A stretch of 64,000 nucleotides of DNA, taken from the NCBI RefSeq assembly GCF_040802235.1, contig NC_133172.1:58783613-58847612 (forward strand). Reading direction: 5' to 3'. Origin of the DNA: Manis javanica. Lineage: Eukaryota > Chordata > Mammalia > Pholidota > Manidae. Made by a program: the position numbers and the translations under genes. Below the pieces are notes generated by a model. That model was not told the DNA's origin, made no database searches, and saw nothing but the letters and a program-made list of their open reading frames with translations. The first letter of the stretch is position 1, and each line of letters opens with the position of its first letter. Shown piece by piece: positions 46,986-59,759 of the stretch.

Positions 46986-48299
46986 TCTGTCAGTAGGGCT
47001 CCCATGTTTCTGGATTTTGAACACTGGTTAAGATTTCAGACCAAAATTTGGGGGGATGTGCAGGCTTGCCAACTTTTTATTTTGTCAAGTTAGTGCATCA
47101 AGCTAGAAACAGCCACTAAACTGTGATATTCTATCACTGCCATCCCATACAGGAAAAGATATTTTAATGCCAAGAAGAGAGGAAAGCTATAATCTCTGGA
47201 GACAATCCTTTAAATTAAATGAATTCCATCTTATGAGAACTCAATACATTGTCCTTACCGATGACCAGCATCTCATCATGGGCTAGTGAAAAATCGTAAC
47301 TGTCTCTAAACCACGTTTAAGAATTGCTTCCAGAGGTCCTGTTATCATCACTGCCTTGAAGGAATGGTTGCTCTGGCTGGGCTGACTGACACGCAAGAGG
47401 TGCACGGCTCCTCTACTGATGCAGGAAAGAGCTGGTAAAACATTTGGCTGGGTGAGAGTAGGGCATTCATGCCATCACCCCCTTCCACTGGAGAAGAAGT
47501 CGGACACTCCGGTCCTTCCCAAGAGTGAGGAAAGTGGAGACGGGATATAGATGAATTTCAACACTTAAAAGGGAGAAAGAGAAAGAGAGAGAGAGAAATA
47601 TTTGGATACACAGCTGAAATATTTTTAGACATGTTGATCCCTTAATGTACTCATGAAAAGTGGAGCTATGTAGACGGAGAACTCTCGTTAGTATCCAAAT
47701 GTATAAGTCGAAACAGAACTCAGGCATTTTTCAAGCTGGCCCTTTACCAGTATTATTGTTCTGATATAGGTGGCAAGGCCAACAGGCTCATGAATACACC
47801 TTGTTGCCTAACTCATGCTTGAGTCCCTCAGGGGCCAGGAGAAGCCTGTACCTCCAATTACTGGCACTGAATGGACACTTGGTAAATAATTGAAGAACCG
47901 TGAAGTGGGCTGAAAGCCGGTTATTAGTAAATGTGTTATTGTTTAATTCTAGCAGATCACCCCACCCTCACTGCCTCATTCTTGGATTTATGGTCAACAG
48001 TGCCTTGTGTATTGTCTCCATGGAGAGAAAGGTCATAGGAAAGGTAAAGAAAATGGGCCAGATGGTCTTCTGACTCACAGGTTAGGTTGAATTTCCTGAA
48101 GTCAACCATTACGGAATGAGCACTATGGACCTGACATTGTACCAAAACTTGACCAGCACTGAGCTCACATGACCCCCTAAGAAAACAATGAGGGAAATAT
48201 TAGTAATATTATCTCCAGTTTACAGACTGCAGGGCTCACGCTGATGCTTAGTGGCTGGGCTTCAGAGCTGTAATGGAGCAAGGATGGAATTCCCATCAG
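46986..48299. other. Intergenic, nothing firm
   Basis: A GA-rich patch lies at 47570-47598. 48190-48270 is faintly MIR-like. No exon is supported. Confidence 0.4.
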
Positions 48300-48650
48300 T
48301 CCTCCACATACACAGAGCACGCACAAATATGTACACTTGTACACATGCACACAAGACATTCCCACCCACCCCTGACATGGACACCCCACACATACCCACA
48401 TGCCTATACACATGCGCACATATGAATAATCACATACCTGTGCACATACACATAATCACACGCCTACACACATGCACGCACATGCACCCACAGACACACA
48501 AACCCAAACCTATACACAGAGTCACAAACGTACACACCTACACACAATATACATGTATACAGGCACACATATACACACACCACCATAGATACCACACACA
48601 CACACACAGCGAGATCCCTGGTCACACAGCGAGATCCCTGGTCATACACC
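48300..48650. repeat. CA-rich degenerate microsatellite with a 20-bp tandem duplication
   Basis: About 350 bp dominated by cacaca/catacaca variants. At its right end the 20-mer gagatccctggtcacacagc (48611-48630) is followed by a second, slightly changed copy. The 147-codon open frame across it (Thr/His-rich) is low-complexity and not a gene. Confidence 0.85.
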
Positions 48651-49591
48651 GAATTCTGATGCTCATTGTTCATGTGACTCTAATCAAGTATTAGCCCCTC
48701 TGTTCCTCAGGTTCTTCACTGCAAGTCTTGATTAAATTAATTATCATCTGATCACGTGTTCTGGAGCCCCAGGGTTCTGTGGGTGGTGCTTTGGGGCTGT
48801 CTCAGGAGTGATAGAAAAGCCCCACATGATGGGTAACCAGGACAGCAGAACTTTACCTTATTTCTCTAGTTGCTACTCCACCTAATTATTTCATTTGCAC
48901 AAAAGGGTTCATAGCTTAAAAAATTTGGGAACAATAGACTGCAGAGGCCCATGAGAGAGAGTCAGCCAAGGAAAGCTCTCCAGGGGCAGGAGGGGCCAGG
49001 GGGTCTCAGGGAGCAGCGATGGTGAGCAAGCCACGCTCTGGTTTTCGTGTCCAGGGCCCTGCCCTCCACTCCCCTTCCCATCCCCCAGGAAAAGTCTGCT
49101 AGACACAGGAGCCTTGTCTCACCGGTATGGGGGAGACTGTGGGGAGGGTGGTCAAGGAAGTGCAGCCTGCTCCAAGCACCCCTCTGCCGAGGCCCACATC
49201 ACCGGGGCTCTGTTGTGTGAAAAGAGGGTCTGAGCTCTCTGTCCTACACAGCAGCCTGAGGGAACTGCTGGTGCCCAAGGGGACCGAATTGCTGGTGGGA
49301 GCCAGACCTCCCTGGGCCTGCCGGTGGCAGGAAACGATTTAAAGGAAATGAAAATCCCTCGAAATCCTCAGAGACAGTATCATTAGGACTCTAGCCTTCC
49401 GAGGGAGAAGGAAGAATTCAGAGAGTCAAACACTTAGGTTTTGTATCTGTAGGTATATAAAGCCCATATTACCATCAGGGTTAAGGGGAATAGTTTAGTC
49501 TTTGCTACTGAGATTATAAACCTCTTTGTCAGGAAGAGAACTACCTCATTATCTGTGCTTAATTTCAACGTACTTATTGAATTTAAAGAAA

Positions 49592-49631
<40 letters not shown>

Positions 49632-50744
49632 CATTCTTGATGCTGTATTGCCCCTTGCTGTGGTCAGTGCTGAGAAGAGAAGGGAATAATCCCAAGGACA
49701 AGAGCAGAGATAGAAATACCAGGATTCGGCACGCCAGTTCCCGTTCGCTGAATCCATAACCTGTTCTGTCTTGTGAGCATGAAATTCTACTGTTGTCTTG
49801 AGAGCAGGGCCCTTTACATTCTCATCCTTGCTTTGGTTCCTAAATGGCAAAACTTGGCCTGCTGCCAGTTGATGACAAATCTTTTACAGTTCTGGGGGTG
49901 ATTCTGAAAAATGAGGACAACATAGAATGTTTTTCATAAAGCTAAATTTATTCACTGTAAGAGACCATGTTTTATTCCGAGACTGTGACCATTTTTCAGT
50001 GTTAAAATATCTTTTCTTCACAGACTGTTGGTAATTGATTTTTAAATGCATTTTCACTGGATGGAATTAAATAGTGGAGACTCAGTGTGTTTCTCCTTTT
50101 AAAATAAATTATACTGGTCTATGAAGTACAAAAGTTGGGAACTACTGATCTAGGCAATTTTATTACTTAGTTGCAGTCCCAGGAAATTATTAGCCTGAAT
50201 CACATCAAAGATTTCTAGGAATATTACATAGGAAGAGTTTTGTAGCCCAGAAGCTAAAAATTTGAAATATTCTAAACTTAAAGGTAAGATAACTTCCTCT
50301 ATAATGCTGAAATCCAGATTGGGGTTTTATCTACAAACATTTTTGATGTCACTGTATATTCATGGACTAATTACTCAGAGAAATGCATTTGAAGTCTACA
50401 AGTCCTACATTCCTAATTTTTATCCTTTTCCAAAAGAGAATGAATATTTCTTTTGAAAACCAAGGAGAGGGGAATTTGACTCTCACTGTGACCCTTATAA
50501 AAAGAGAGGTCTGGGTAATCTTTGAAGGAGGAATCAACAGTTACTACTAATTAATATGGCTGACCGACAAATAAATATGTCATTTTAGGGTTACTCTACT
50601 GATTGGTGGAATGAGTAAACATACTGATTTTGGATTTCCGCGAGGGATTTGACAAGGTTACTTTTGATATCACTGAGAGATTTGGCAAGATAAAGAGATG
50701 TCACATGATTAATATTGATTTAAGAAAAGGTTCTCAGTGGTATG
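48651..50744. other. Intergenic, with a (GA)n tract at 49599-49627
   Basis: Apart from 29 bases of GA repeat I see no nameable repeat or exon. Confidence 0.45.
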
Positions 50745-50920
50745 TTTCTCATAGCTGTACTGTAACTGCCTCTTTACTGGTCTGACTCCCTAGATAGAAT
50801 TTAAGCTCTGTGGGGGTAGGAACCAAGTCAATTTATTCACTGTTGTATTCCCAGTACCTAGCATAGCACCTGTCATATACAGGGACTCTGTAAATATGTG
50901 GTGAATGAATGAATGTTTTA
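50745..50920 (+). repeat. L2 LINE 3' end, sense
   Basis: 'agaatttaagctctgtgggg', 'ttgtattcccagtacctagc', 'atagcacctgtcatatacag' and 'ggtgaatgaatgaatg' are a classic L2 terminus. Confidence 0.85.
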
Positions 50921-51189
50921 TTAAATGTTTTGTTTCAACACTTAGAAAAAACTATAGAAGGTACACTTTTTAGATTTTTCCATGACATGTTGCTGTGAGG
51001 GTAGACCAGTGACCTTGATGTTAATTACATGAAATTTCACAGGGTTTCCCTTTTGATACAAATAAAATATCTTACAAGGACGGGGAGAGCTGAACCTTAC
51101 CAGGAGGTATAAAAAAAGACTTAGGAACTTTGCTTCTGGTAACAGAGGACAAGATAATTAAGATCAAGTCTGTTGTTGAGAGTTCAATA

Positions 51190-52844
51190 GATTCAGATGA
51201 AATATAAAAGATAATCTCCTCCAAAGCATCAAAATGCTAAAAAAAAAACCCACCACTGCAACCTTGAAATTCTATACCCAGTGAAAATGTCCTTCAAAAA
51301 TGATGAAGTCATTTTCAGAGAAACAAAAACAGAGATTTCATCACCAGCACCCACACTAATGGCAATACTATAGAAAAACGATCTGAGGGGCAAGTTTGGA
51401 GATATGGGAAGGAATGAGAAGCTACAAAGGGTAACTACTTTGTGGAAAGTCTAAATACATTTTAACTGTATAAAACAGATATAACATCTTGTGGGATTTG
51501 ACACATCTAGATGATAAAAATTTATGACAACAATAGAATATGTCAGGGAGGGGGGAATGGTGTTCAAGGGTTCAGATGTCCTGGCATTACTTGGGAAGGG
51601 AGCAAAAATACCAAGTCATATTGGATCATAAAGAGTGTGTAACTCTCAAGGCAATGAGGAAAGAGAATGGAAGACAATAACAAAAAGTAATTAATTCAAA
51701 AGAAGTCAGCAAGGTAGAAGAAAAGTAAAAGAGGATAGTAGGGACTAAAAGGAGTTAATAAAATGATGGATTTAAACTAAATATATCATTATTTACATTA
51801 AATGTAAGTGAACCAAATTGTTTGATTAAAAGACAAAGGTTATTATACTGGATAAAAATTTATCCTAATATGTGGTGCTTCAAAGAAACATCTGAAATTA
51901 ATTTAAGAATGCAGCAAAATCGAAACTGAAGGGATGGAAAAGACCTGATTGAAATGCATGGAACAGTGGAACCAACAATACAATATATATTCTTTTTAAG
52001 CCCATATGAACATTTACAGGAATCAACTATATGATGGGCCATAAAGCAAGACAGGTATTTCAAAGACCTGAACTCTCATATGTTTTTCAATCAGAGTGAA
52101 ATTAAGCTCGAAAGTACAATAAAAATATGACTAAATTGTCCCATAAGTTTGTAAATTACAAAATACATTTCTAAATAATCAATAGAGCAAAGAACAAATC
52201 CAGTGGAAATTATAAAATATTTTTCACTGAACAATAATGAAAATAGTCATATCAAACATGAAGGATGCAGCTTAGACATACTTAGAAAATATGGCATAGC
52301 CTTAAAAATACATATAGCTTAAAAAGAGTAAAGGCTCAAAAACTTATCCATCTAGAGAAGTTAGGAAAATGGAGAATAAATTGATAAATAAATTGATTAA
52401 AAAATTCACAAAGAGCATGCCACATGGCCAATAAACACATGAAAACATGCTTCACATTATGAGTCATAAGAGAAATGAAATTTAAAACTCAGATCCTATT
52501 ATAAACCTATTAGAATAGCTAAAATTAAGAAGCTTGACAATACTACATTTGAGGAAGGATGTGAAACAAAGAAATTCTCATGCTCTGCTTTGAATTGGTG
52601 CAATCATTTTGAAAAAAATTGGCACTAAAGTTGAATTTATGCATATGCTATGGATCTCACAATTCCACTCCATTGAATGTGCCCAAGTGCAGTGTATACA
52701 CATGTCCCTCAAGAGATGTTTATAAGAATGTTTTTAGCAGCACTATTCATGACAGCCAGCAAAGTGAAAAACTCAATTTCCCATTAATGTAACTCTAATG
52801 GAGAAATAAATAGTAGTATATTTATGCAATGGAATGCTCTACAG
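51190..52844 (+). repeat. Old L1, sense, 5' portion of a nested block
   Basis: 'caaccttgaaattctataccc' onward is L1 text. It runs into the 3' region ('atgcaatggaatgctctacag') where an hAT element is inserted. Only short broken frames remain. Confidence 0.7.
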
Positions 52845-53063
52845 CAGAGGCTGACAAAATGTTTACGTAAAGAACAAGATAGTAAATCTTCCAGGCTTTG
52901 CAGGTCTCATGGTCTCTTTCTCAGCTACTCAGTTTTGCCCTTGTGGCAGAAAAGCAGCCACACAAATAAGGAAATGAGCATGGCTCTGTTCCAATAAAAC
53001 TTCATTTACAAAAACATGTAACAGGCCAGATTTGTCCTATAGGCTGTGGTTTGTTGACTCCTG
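52845..53063. mobile_element. Non-autonomous hAT (MER-type) DNA transposon
   Basis: 219 bp with inverted ends (cagaggctgacaaa left, tttgttgactcctg right). Internal phrases typical of this common family are 'taaagaacaagatagtaaat' and 'ccaataaaacttcatttaca'. It splits L1 text: ctctacag before it and ctttctg after it look like diverged 8-bp target copies, as hAT elements make. Confidence 0.75.
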
Positions 53064-53093
53064 CTTTCTGCAATGAAAATTAATCACCCATAG

Positions 53094-53945
53094 GAATGCA
53101 AAGTAAAACCACAGTGAGATGTCACCTCACACCAGTTAGGATGGCCAACATAGAAAAGACTAGGAACAACAAATACTGGTGAAGATGTGGAGAAAGGGGA
53201 ACCCTCCTACACTGCTGGTGGGAATGTAAACTAGTTCAACCATTGTGGAAAGCAATATGGAGGTTCCTCAAAAAACTAAAAATAGAAATACCATTTGACC
53301 CAGGAATTCCACTCCTAGGAATTTACCCTAAAAATGTAGGATTTCAGTTTCAAAAAGACATATGCACCCCTATGTTTATCGCTGCACTATTTACAATAGC
53401 CAAGATATGGAAGCAACCCAAGTGTCCATCAGTAGATGAATGTATAAAGAAGATGTGATACATATACACAATGGAATATTATTCAGCCATAGGAAGAAAA
53501 CAAATCCTACCATTTGCAACAACATGGATGGAGCTAGAGGGTATTATGCTCAGTGAAATAAGCCAGGTGGAGAAAGACAAGTACCACATGATTTCACTCA
53601 TATGTGGAGTATAAGAGCAAAGAAAAACTGAAGGAACAAAACAGCAACAGACTCACAGAACCCAAGAAGGGACTAACAGTTACCAAAGGGAAAGGGACAG
53701 GGGAGGGTGGGTGGGAAGAGAGGGAGAAGGGGAATAAGGAGCATTATAATTAGCACACATAACATGGGGGGGTGCACGGGGAAGGCAGTACAGCACAGAG
53801 AAGACAAGTAGTGACTCTGTAGCATCTTACTACACTGATGGACAGTGACTGTAATGGGGTATGTGGGGGGGACTTGGTGATGGGGGGAGTCTAGTAACCA
53901 CAATGTTGCCCATATGATTTTATATTGATGATACCAAAAAAAAAA
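53094..53945 (+). mobile_element. 5'-truncated L1 with perfect 19-bp target-site duplication
   Basis: The 19-mer gaaaattaatcacccatag occurs at 53075-53093 and again at 53946-53964, exactly flanking the element. The insert is 852 bp of L1 ORF2 end and 3' UTR and closes in an A-rich tail (53935-53945). A 71-codon ORF2 tail is still open (53243-53458). The perfect duplication shows it is much younger than the L1 and hAT around it. Confidence 0.93.
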
Positions 53946-53964
53946 GAAAATTAATCACCCATAG

Positions 53965-54240
53965 TGATTATATAATAATCCACTATAATAAACATTATAA
54001 TCCACATAGTGTTGAGTGACAAAGTTGAATATTAATAGTGTAGGATTCCATTTATGTAAAGTTAAACAAAAAAACCCCAGGCAAACTAAATTATAGTGTT
54101 AAAAGTCTAGGATACAGGTTTTTTTGAGGAATGCAGAAAGGAGAGTGATTGGGAGGAGGTGTGAGAGGGGTTTCTGGGGGTTGCTGACCACGTTCTCCTT
54201 GACCAAGGGGTTGTTATCATTTGTTTTCATTCTTTGAGAC
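53965..54240 (+). repeat. Old L1 3' tail, resumed after the insertions
   Basis: 'gtgacaaagttgaatattaa', 'gattccatttatgtaaagtt' and 'ggggttgttatcatttgttt' continue the old L1 seen up to 52844. Confidence 0.55.
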
Positions 54241-54529
54241 ATATATTGTATATAATGTATGTATATGTATACATACATACTGTACTACATATGTATATAA
54301 TATAAATAAAATTGTACTTTCTTCATAGTTTTCTGTAAATATATTCTAAAATAAAGTTTATTTAAATAGATGTATTTTTACTTATAATATATTACGATAT
54401 TATATAACATAATATATCTATTATATAAATAGAAAAATCTATAACATATTTATTATAAATTGTTAATATTTTTTATGTTTATATATTACATATGTAATAA
54501 AATTTTTATTTTATATTGTAAATTTACAG
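54241..54529. repeat. AT-rich low-complexity region
   Basis: About 290 bp of nearly pure A/T with several tatata and atgtat stretches. No coding potential. Confidence 0.85.
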
Positions 54530-55215
54530 AAGCTAGTGCAGAGTTCCTGTATACTTACATCCAGCTTCTTCTATTGTGAATATTTTCCATTGCTGTGGGA
54601 CCTTTGTCACAACTAATGAACCAATATTGATGCATTATTATGACAGAAGTCCACCTGTATTCAGGTTTCCTTGGTTTTTACCTGATGTTCTTATTCTGTT
54701 CCAGGATCCCATCCAAGAACCTTCGTTACACTTACCTGTCATGTCTCCTTAGATTCCTCTTGGCTGTGACTGTTTCTCAGAAGTCCCTTGGTGTCGATGA
54801 CATTAGCAGTTTTGAAGAGTGCTGATGAGGTGTTAGGCTGCACGTTCTGCAATGATAAAGGTACCCTTTTCATTACTGTTGTCGTTCACCTTGATCACGG
54901 GGCAGAGGTTGTGTGTATCAGTTTCTTCCACCATCAAGCTATTCTGTTTCCTGTTTCCACACTGTGCTCTTTGGAAGGAAGTCCCTATGGGCAGCTCACA
55001 CTCCTTAAGTGTGAGTTATATGTCACCACCTTCACTGGCGTAGATAGACATCAATTATTTGGAATTTTTCTGCATGGGAGATTTGTCACTTCCCCTCCAT
55101 TTATTTATTTATTCAACCATTTATTTATATCAGTATGGACTTATGGGTGTCTACTTACATTTATATTTTGGGTAATTTCTCCACATGTACTATATTTTAA
55201 AAGCAAAAAAAATTT
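54530..55215 (-). repeat. L1M-type 3' fragment, antisense
   Basis: 'gagttcctgtatacttacat', 'ctgttccaggatcccatcca', 'gtcatgtctccttagattcc' and 'tatatcagtatggacttatg' are familiar antisense L1M phrases. The 144-codon open frame here is incidental. Confidence 0.7.
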
Positions 55216-56994
55216 TAAGTGACAAGAAAACTGCTACAGAAATAGCAATTTTATTTGATGGCAAACACAATGTAAGTCAACTGTAGGGCTTGACCACAAA
55301 TGAGTCTTTGGACATATGAGTAAAAACATAGTTTCAGGTATAGGGAAGGTGATAATCTTGCTCTATTTTGTGTTGTTTGCCTTGTACTGAAAATATTGTG
55401 ACCTGGTCTGGGCCCAGTCTTTCAGGGAGAAATAATTAATTGGATCCCATACTAAGAGGGGCCAGGCTCCTAAGGATTTTTGAAACCCTATACAAAAATG
55501 AGATTTAACCTATTTGAAATTAATGATAATTTTGGAGTTTAGACATCTCCACCCCATAATGTCTCAATGACAGAAAAAAAAAGACTTGATCCAGCCCCAA
55601 CTTCTGGTTTTCTTCTCCAGGTCTTTCTCCCCTTCCATTATATGAACTAGAGAATGAGATATATAATATTTGCACAATTACAGCTCAATACTTGAAACAT
55701 TAGTTATCGCCCAAAAGCGTGACATTGTAACAGAACTTGCATTACCAACAAGACCAGCCTGATTTTTTTGTGAGATGACCTGTTATGACCCGTACCACTC
55801 TGTCCATATCTTGAAGTTTGGGTCACTGTGACATGAACACATGGTTATTCTCTGCTTGGCGAGAATCAAACTATCCCCATGTACACGCACCATCACAACA
55901 CATTATTCAGTTGTTGCAATGACATGATTTTAAAAAGGTTTGAACTTTTTAAAAAAAAATGTGGCTACTTAGGCACTTAGAACCAGATCAGCCATGTTCT
56001 GCTGTATTTAAAGAGCAATTGAGAGAATCGAGGACCACCAGCGTGGAGGAGGTCACATACGGTAGCAGTCTTCAAATATATGAAAGAAATAGGGACTAGA
56101 TGTCGTCTGTGTGACTCCACGTGGGAAAGAAAGGACAAGGATCAAGATCAGGCTCGGTTCGGGGGAGAACTTCCCAAACAATGTCCCGAGCGGAATGCCA
56201 TGGTTCCAAGGCTCTGCAGTGCCTGTTCTCAGGGGTGTGCTGGCAATAGATCAGACAACCACTGGGTGGGGTGGGGGGGTTACAGAGAACCCCTGTTTTA
56301 GGTGGGAAGGTGCGAAGTTACTTCTGCAAATTCCCTTCTAAACTCAAGAGCCACTGACTCTATGGAAAAGTTCATTCTAGGACTTTCAGAATTTTTTTGT
56401 GGGGTGGGGCCAGGTTTGGAAATCCCCTCTCTAGCACAGGGATCTTGTCTTCAGAAGGTACCTTCCCAAAGGCACCTCTGCTGGCAGAAGGCAGCAGCCC
56501 ATTGACCCAGTGACATCTTAGCAGGAATGAGTTAATCCAATCAGCTCCTTTGTCTTGGAAAGCTAAGAGGATGCTTGCTAGAAATGTGACCCTGGCCAAA
56601 CAAGGATGGGCTCACAGAGAGCTCCAGGCAAAAATAATGGGGACAGAGAGGAGACACAAGCCAGCTCAGCCAGATGGAGGGGTGGTCATTCAGAGGCAGA
56701 GCCACCAGCGGACAGACTAGGACCCCGAGGCCCTCAATCTGCATGAGGGCATCCAAAGCTCAGAAGGCGCTGGGTGGGTTTTCATGTGCGAATGCTGCAA
56801 CTCCATGTGTGTTCCCAACTGGCAACACCGCCACCATCTGCCCCCACCCGTCCCGGCTCCTGTGGCAGCTACGCCCAGCAGCCCCCCAAGGCCAGGCCCC
56901 GGGTCCATATCACAACCTGCTAAATGCCCCCCGGCTGGTGCACACACTCTGCCACCTAGAAGGCACTCAGTGAAGACTTGCTCCTGCCTTTACA
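55216..56994. other. Intergenic, nothing firm
   Basis: 56040-56180 ('caaatatatgaaagaaatag', 'gggggagaacttccc') faintly recalls an ancient LINE-type repeat that I cannot name. No exon or RNA gene. GC-rich 56660-56960 gives opposing open frames without motifs. Confidence 0.4.
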
Positions 56995-57205
56995 CAGTCA
57001 GTGAATAGTAAGCACATGCAGTGTGCCGAGCACTAGGCTAGGCATCGGGTGCATAGTGAATAAAAAAACAAAACCAAACAAAACCAAACAACGGATATGG
57101 TTCTTGTCCTCATGAAGTTGATGGTCTAGTAGGGGAGATGGAACAATCTTAAAAATAGAAAAATTCAGGACATAATTATGAAGCAAGCTAAGAAAAGTGA
57201 AGGGA
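56995..57205 (+). repeat. Ancient interspersed repeat (same unnamed family), 5' module
   Basis: 'gtgtgccgagcactaggcta', 'gcatagtgaataaaa' and 'tcctcatgaagttgatggtc' parallel 29.18-29.27 kb. It includes a short (aaacc)n-like patch. Confidence 0.5.
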
Positions 57206-57529
57206 ATGAGCCAGTTTCCCACGCCCCAAACTCTCTACCTTCTTCCATGATATGTGGTGTGGTGACAGAGGTACTCAGGCTGGGTGAGTTAAACAGACGT
57301 CTGAAGGGTGACTAGGGGAAGAGCGATGTGAGGAGCTGAATGAAGAAATAAATGAGGAGGAGGCTGGCAAGAACCTATCCCTTTGCCCAGGACAAAAGGG
57401 CTAGGAGGCAGGTGATCAGCAACAAGGAAAGTGGCTATCACCCGCCAGTGCCTGGCACAGCAAAAGGATTATGTTCTTCACTTTAAAAAACAACACTAGG
57501 GGCACAGGCTCCCCTGCTTCAGAGGAGGG
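57206..57529. other. Intergenic, nothing recognised
   Basis: No repeat or exon evidence. Confidence 0.4.
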
Positions 57530-57640
57530 AGCCGTCTCAGGAAGGGTAGGTAGCTTGCCCAGTGACTCACAGCTCCTCAGTGGCAGAGTCATGATTCGAA
57601 CTCAGTTCCAGCAGACTTTAAAGCTCATGCTCTTAATATT
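57530..57640 (-). repeat. MIR SINE, antisense
   Basis: 'ggtagcttgcccagtgactc', 'cctcagtggcagagtcatga', 'ttcgaactcag' and 'gctcatgctcttaatattgt' form a clear reversed MIR 5' half. Confidence 0.85.
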
Positions 57641-58539
57641 GTCAGGGGGCAAGGAGCGTGCTCTTCTAGATTTCTGCATCCCAACAGCGTTTGCCCTCTC
57701 CTTGGGAGCCCCAGGGCTGAGCAGCTGAGAAGTCATGTGGGCTGCCACCGGAAAAGGGCTGCTTCATCTCTGGTGTGTGTGCACCCATCAGGAAACCCAT
57801 ATAGATGTTTGGCCCTGGCCCCAGCATGGGGGCCACAGACCGACTGCCAAGGCCCCCGGCACAGAGCCATAACCCATCCTGCACCCTCATCTAGAAAGCC
57901 ACCTGACACCAGCGCTAGCCCAACAGACTCTTCCTGGCTAGTGGAGCTGGGAGGCCTGCCAGAGGTATCCGCACCTGTGACAGGTGTGCACATGGCTGGC
58001 AGGAAGGAATGGGAGACCTTAGGTCTAGCCAAAGGGACTTGCAGATCCTCACCCGTAAGTCTCCTGGCCTGGAACTGGCAACATTTCTGCACCTCAGGAG
58101 GCTGGGAGGGCAGAGAGGTGCCACTGCTTCACATGAGACTTGCATGATGGTTCTGCTGTCGCTCCTGCAGTCCCACAGCATAGTGTGGCCCACAAGTCAC
58201 TGCTTCCCACCTGGTCTCTCTTGGGTCTTGAAATAGCCCTGAACCCAGGTGGGCTCCCTCCACAGCTGGCCGGGGGCAGCGATTCACCTGGGGCTCATCA
58301 GAGCCGGTTCCCCATGCCCAGAACGCTCTATCTCCTTACATGACAGGCTGTTGCAGACATTTCCTTGGATGTCCTGTCCACCCCCAGTCATCCCCAACTG
58401 AAGTCCTCTGCCTCCTCCGCCCAGGCCCCCAGCACAGGCAGCTTCAGCCATGCCTGGGGACAGTGCTGTGCCACGTGTGTACTCACTGGGCACTTTATCC
58501 CTCTAGTTCTTCCTTTCCTGTTTTAAAAGAACACTAATT
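57641..58539. other. Intergenic, nothing recognised
   Basis: GC-rich sequence with overlapping open frames on both strands (up to 136 codons) but no domain, splice or conservation cue. Confidence 0.4.
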
Positions 58540-58735
58540 GCCAGCATTTATGAGGCTCCTTCTGGTGTGCCAGGCAGGTGTGCCAAGGGCTTTACCTTGC
58601 TATGTTTATTATGTTATAGCTGAGGAAAGGGGTTCTAGGGATTGGAGTCACCCACCCAAGACTATGTAGTTAGTAAGTGGACGAACTCGGATTGGATTTG
58701 AATACAGGTAATCCGACCTCACAGTGAGATCTTTC
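58540..58735 (-). repeat. MIR SINE, antisense
   Basis: 'tgccagcatttatgaggctc', 'gtgtgccaagggctttacct' and 'gtagttagtaagtggacgaa' match reversed MIR. Confidence 0.75.
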
Positions 58736-58879
58736 CTTGTCTCTCCAGATACACCGAGATTCACACACAGACACCTGTCAGCCCAGGTAGCGGAGGCCTC
58801 ATGGGGCCATCAGCACTGTCGCTGGTAGTCAGTAAGGTGTCAGGGCCCCAGGGTGCTAGCTTTTGAGTGGGTGAGTCAT

Positions 58880-59040
58880 GGGTGTGGGTTCAGACCACCA
58901 CTTTTACATTAGTAACCTATCTACATCCAGTCTGTTTTCCTTTCTGCAAAATGAGCATCATAATATCCATGCTGAAGTGTTTTGTAGGTTCAGATGAGGC
59001 TACGTAGGGAAGAGCTAGTATATAACATACTGATTATCTT
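58880..59040 (+). repeat. MIR SINE, sense
   Basis: 'gtgtgggttcagacc', 'ctgttttcctttctgcaaaa' and 'tgagcatcataatatcc' follow the MIR core, diverged. Confidence 0.55.
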
Positions 59041-59074
59041 TTATTTTTTACCTAAAGCAGGAAGTAGAATGGCT

Positions 59075-59310
59075 AAGAGCATAAAGCTCTGACTCTGACA
59101 CAAGCCTACTTGACTCCATGGCTGTGTGATCTTGGGCAAGTGTCTTGACTTCTCTGTGCTCCAGTGGCCTCACCTGTAAAATTACTACAAAAAGAGAACT
59201 ACCTTACAAGGTTATTGCATTCAAAGAGGCTGAGCATATTGACTGCTGAGTCTAGTGCCTCGCATGCAGCTTGGCAAAGAATAATAGGGTCTCAATAAAG
59301 AGAATGAAAA
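59075..59310 (+). repeat. MIR SINE, sense
   Basis: 'ggctgtgtgatcttgggcaa', 'cttgacttctctgtgctcca', 'cctcacctgtaaaattacta' and 'agggtctcaataaagagaat' give a nearly full MIR. Confidence 0.85.
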
Positions 59311-59759
59311 AATAAGTGGCTGATCATGGTCCCTGGCACAAATAAGTACCAATCGATACCAGCCATTATAGTTGTATTATCATTCTTATTCCCTCTCCCT
59401 GGCACAATCTCCTCCCTGGCCAGACCAAAGCACTTTTCATCTGCCAAGAATGTCTTCCTCCGGTTCTGCATTTCCTCTGCCTCCAGCTCTTAGTCTGCGT
59501 CAAGTGGGAGTTGGCAGGAGTCCTACGGACATGGACAAAATCAATGATGCCTTCCCTTCCAGCGTCCCTCTCCCAAACCTCACTGGTTGCCTAGATTTAC
59601 ACACACACACACCCTGGATCAGAAAAAGAACTCTGCAGACACACCACAGGCTCCTAAAGGGGGAGCAGTTTTCCCTTGAGCTAGAGGCTTTATTTACTCT
59701 CCAGATTGACTCCTGTTGATTATTATCCAACTAGTTATCTCTCCAGAGGTCGTTAAAAA
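59311..59759. other. HSD17B2 upstream flank; possible L2 piece
   Basis: 59380-59480 ('cttattccctctccctggca', 'gaatgtcttcctccggttct') may be L2. A short (AC)n lies at 59598-59612. Nothing else. Confidence 0.35.

Noticed and set aside
48251-48694. 147-codon Thr/His-rich open frame
   Set aside because: Low-complexity translation of the CA-rich microsatellite.
57733-58147. Opposing open frames of 119 and 136 codons
   Set aside because: GC-rich sequence with frames open on both strands and no domain. Chance is the simpler reading.
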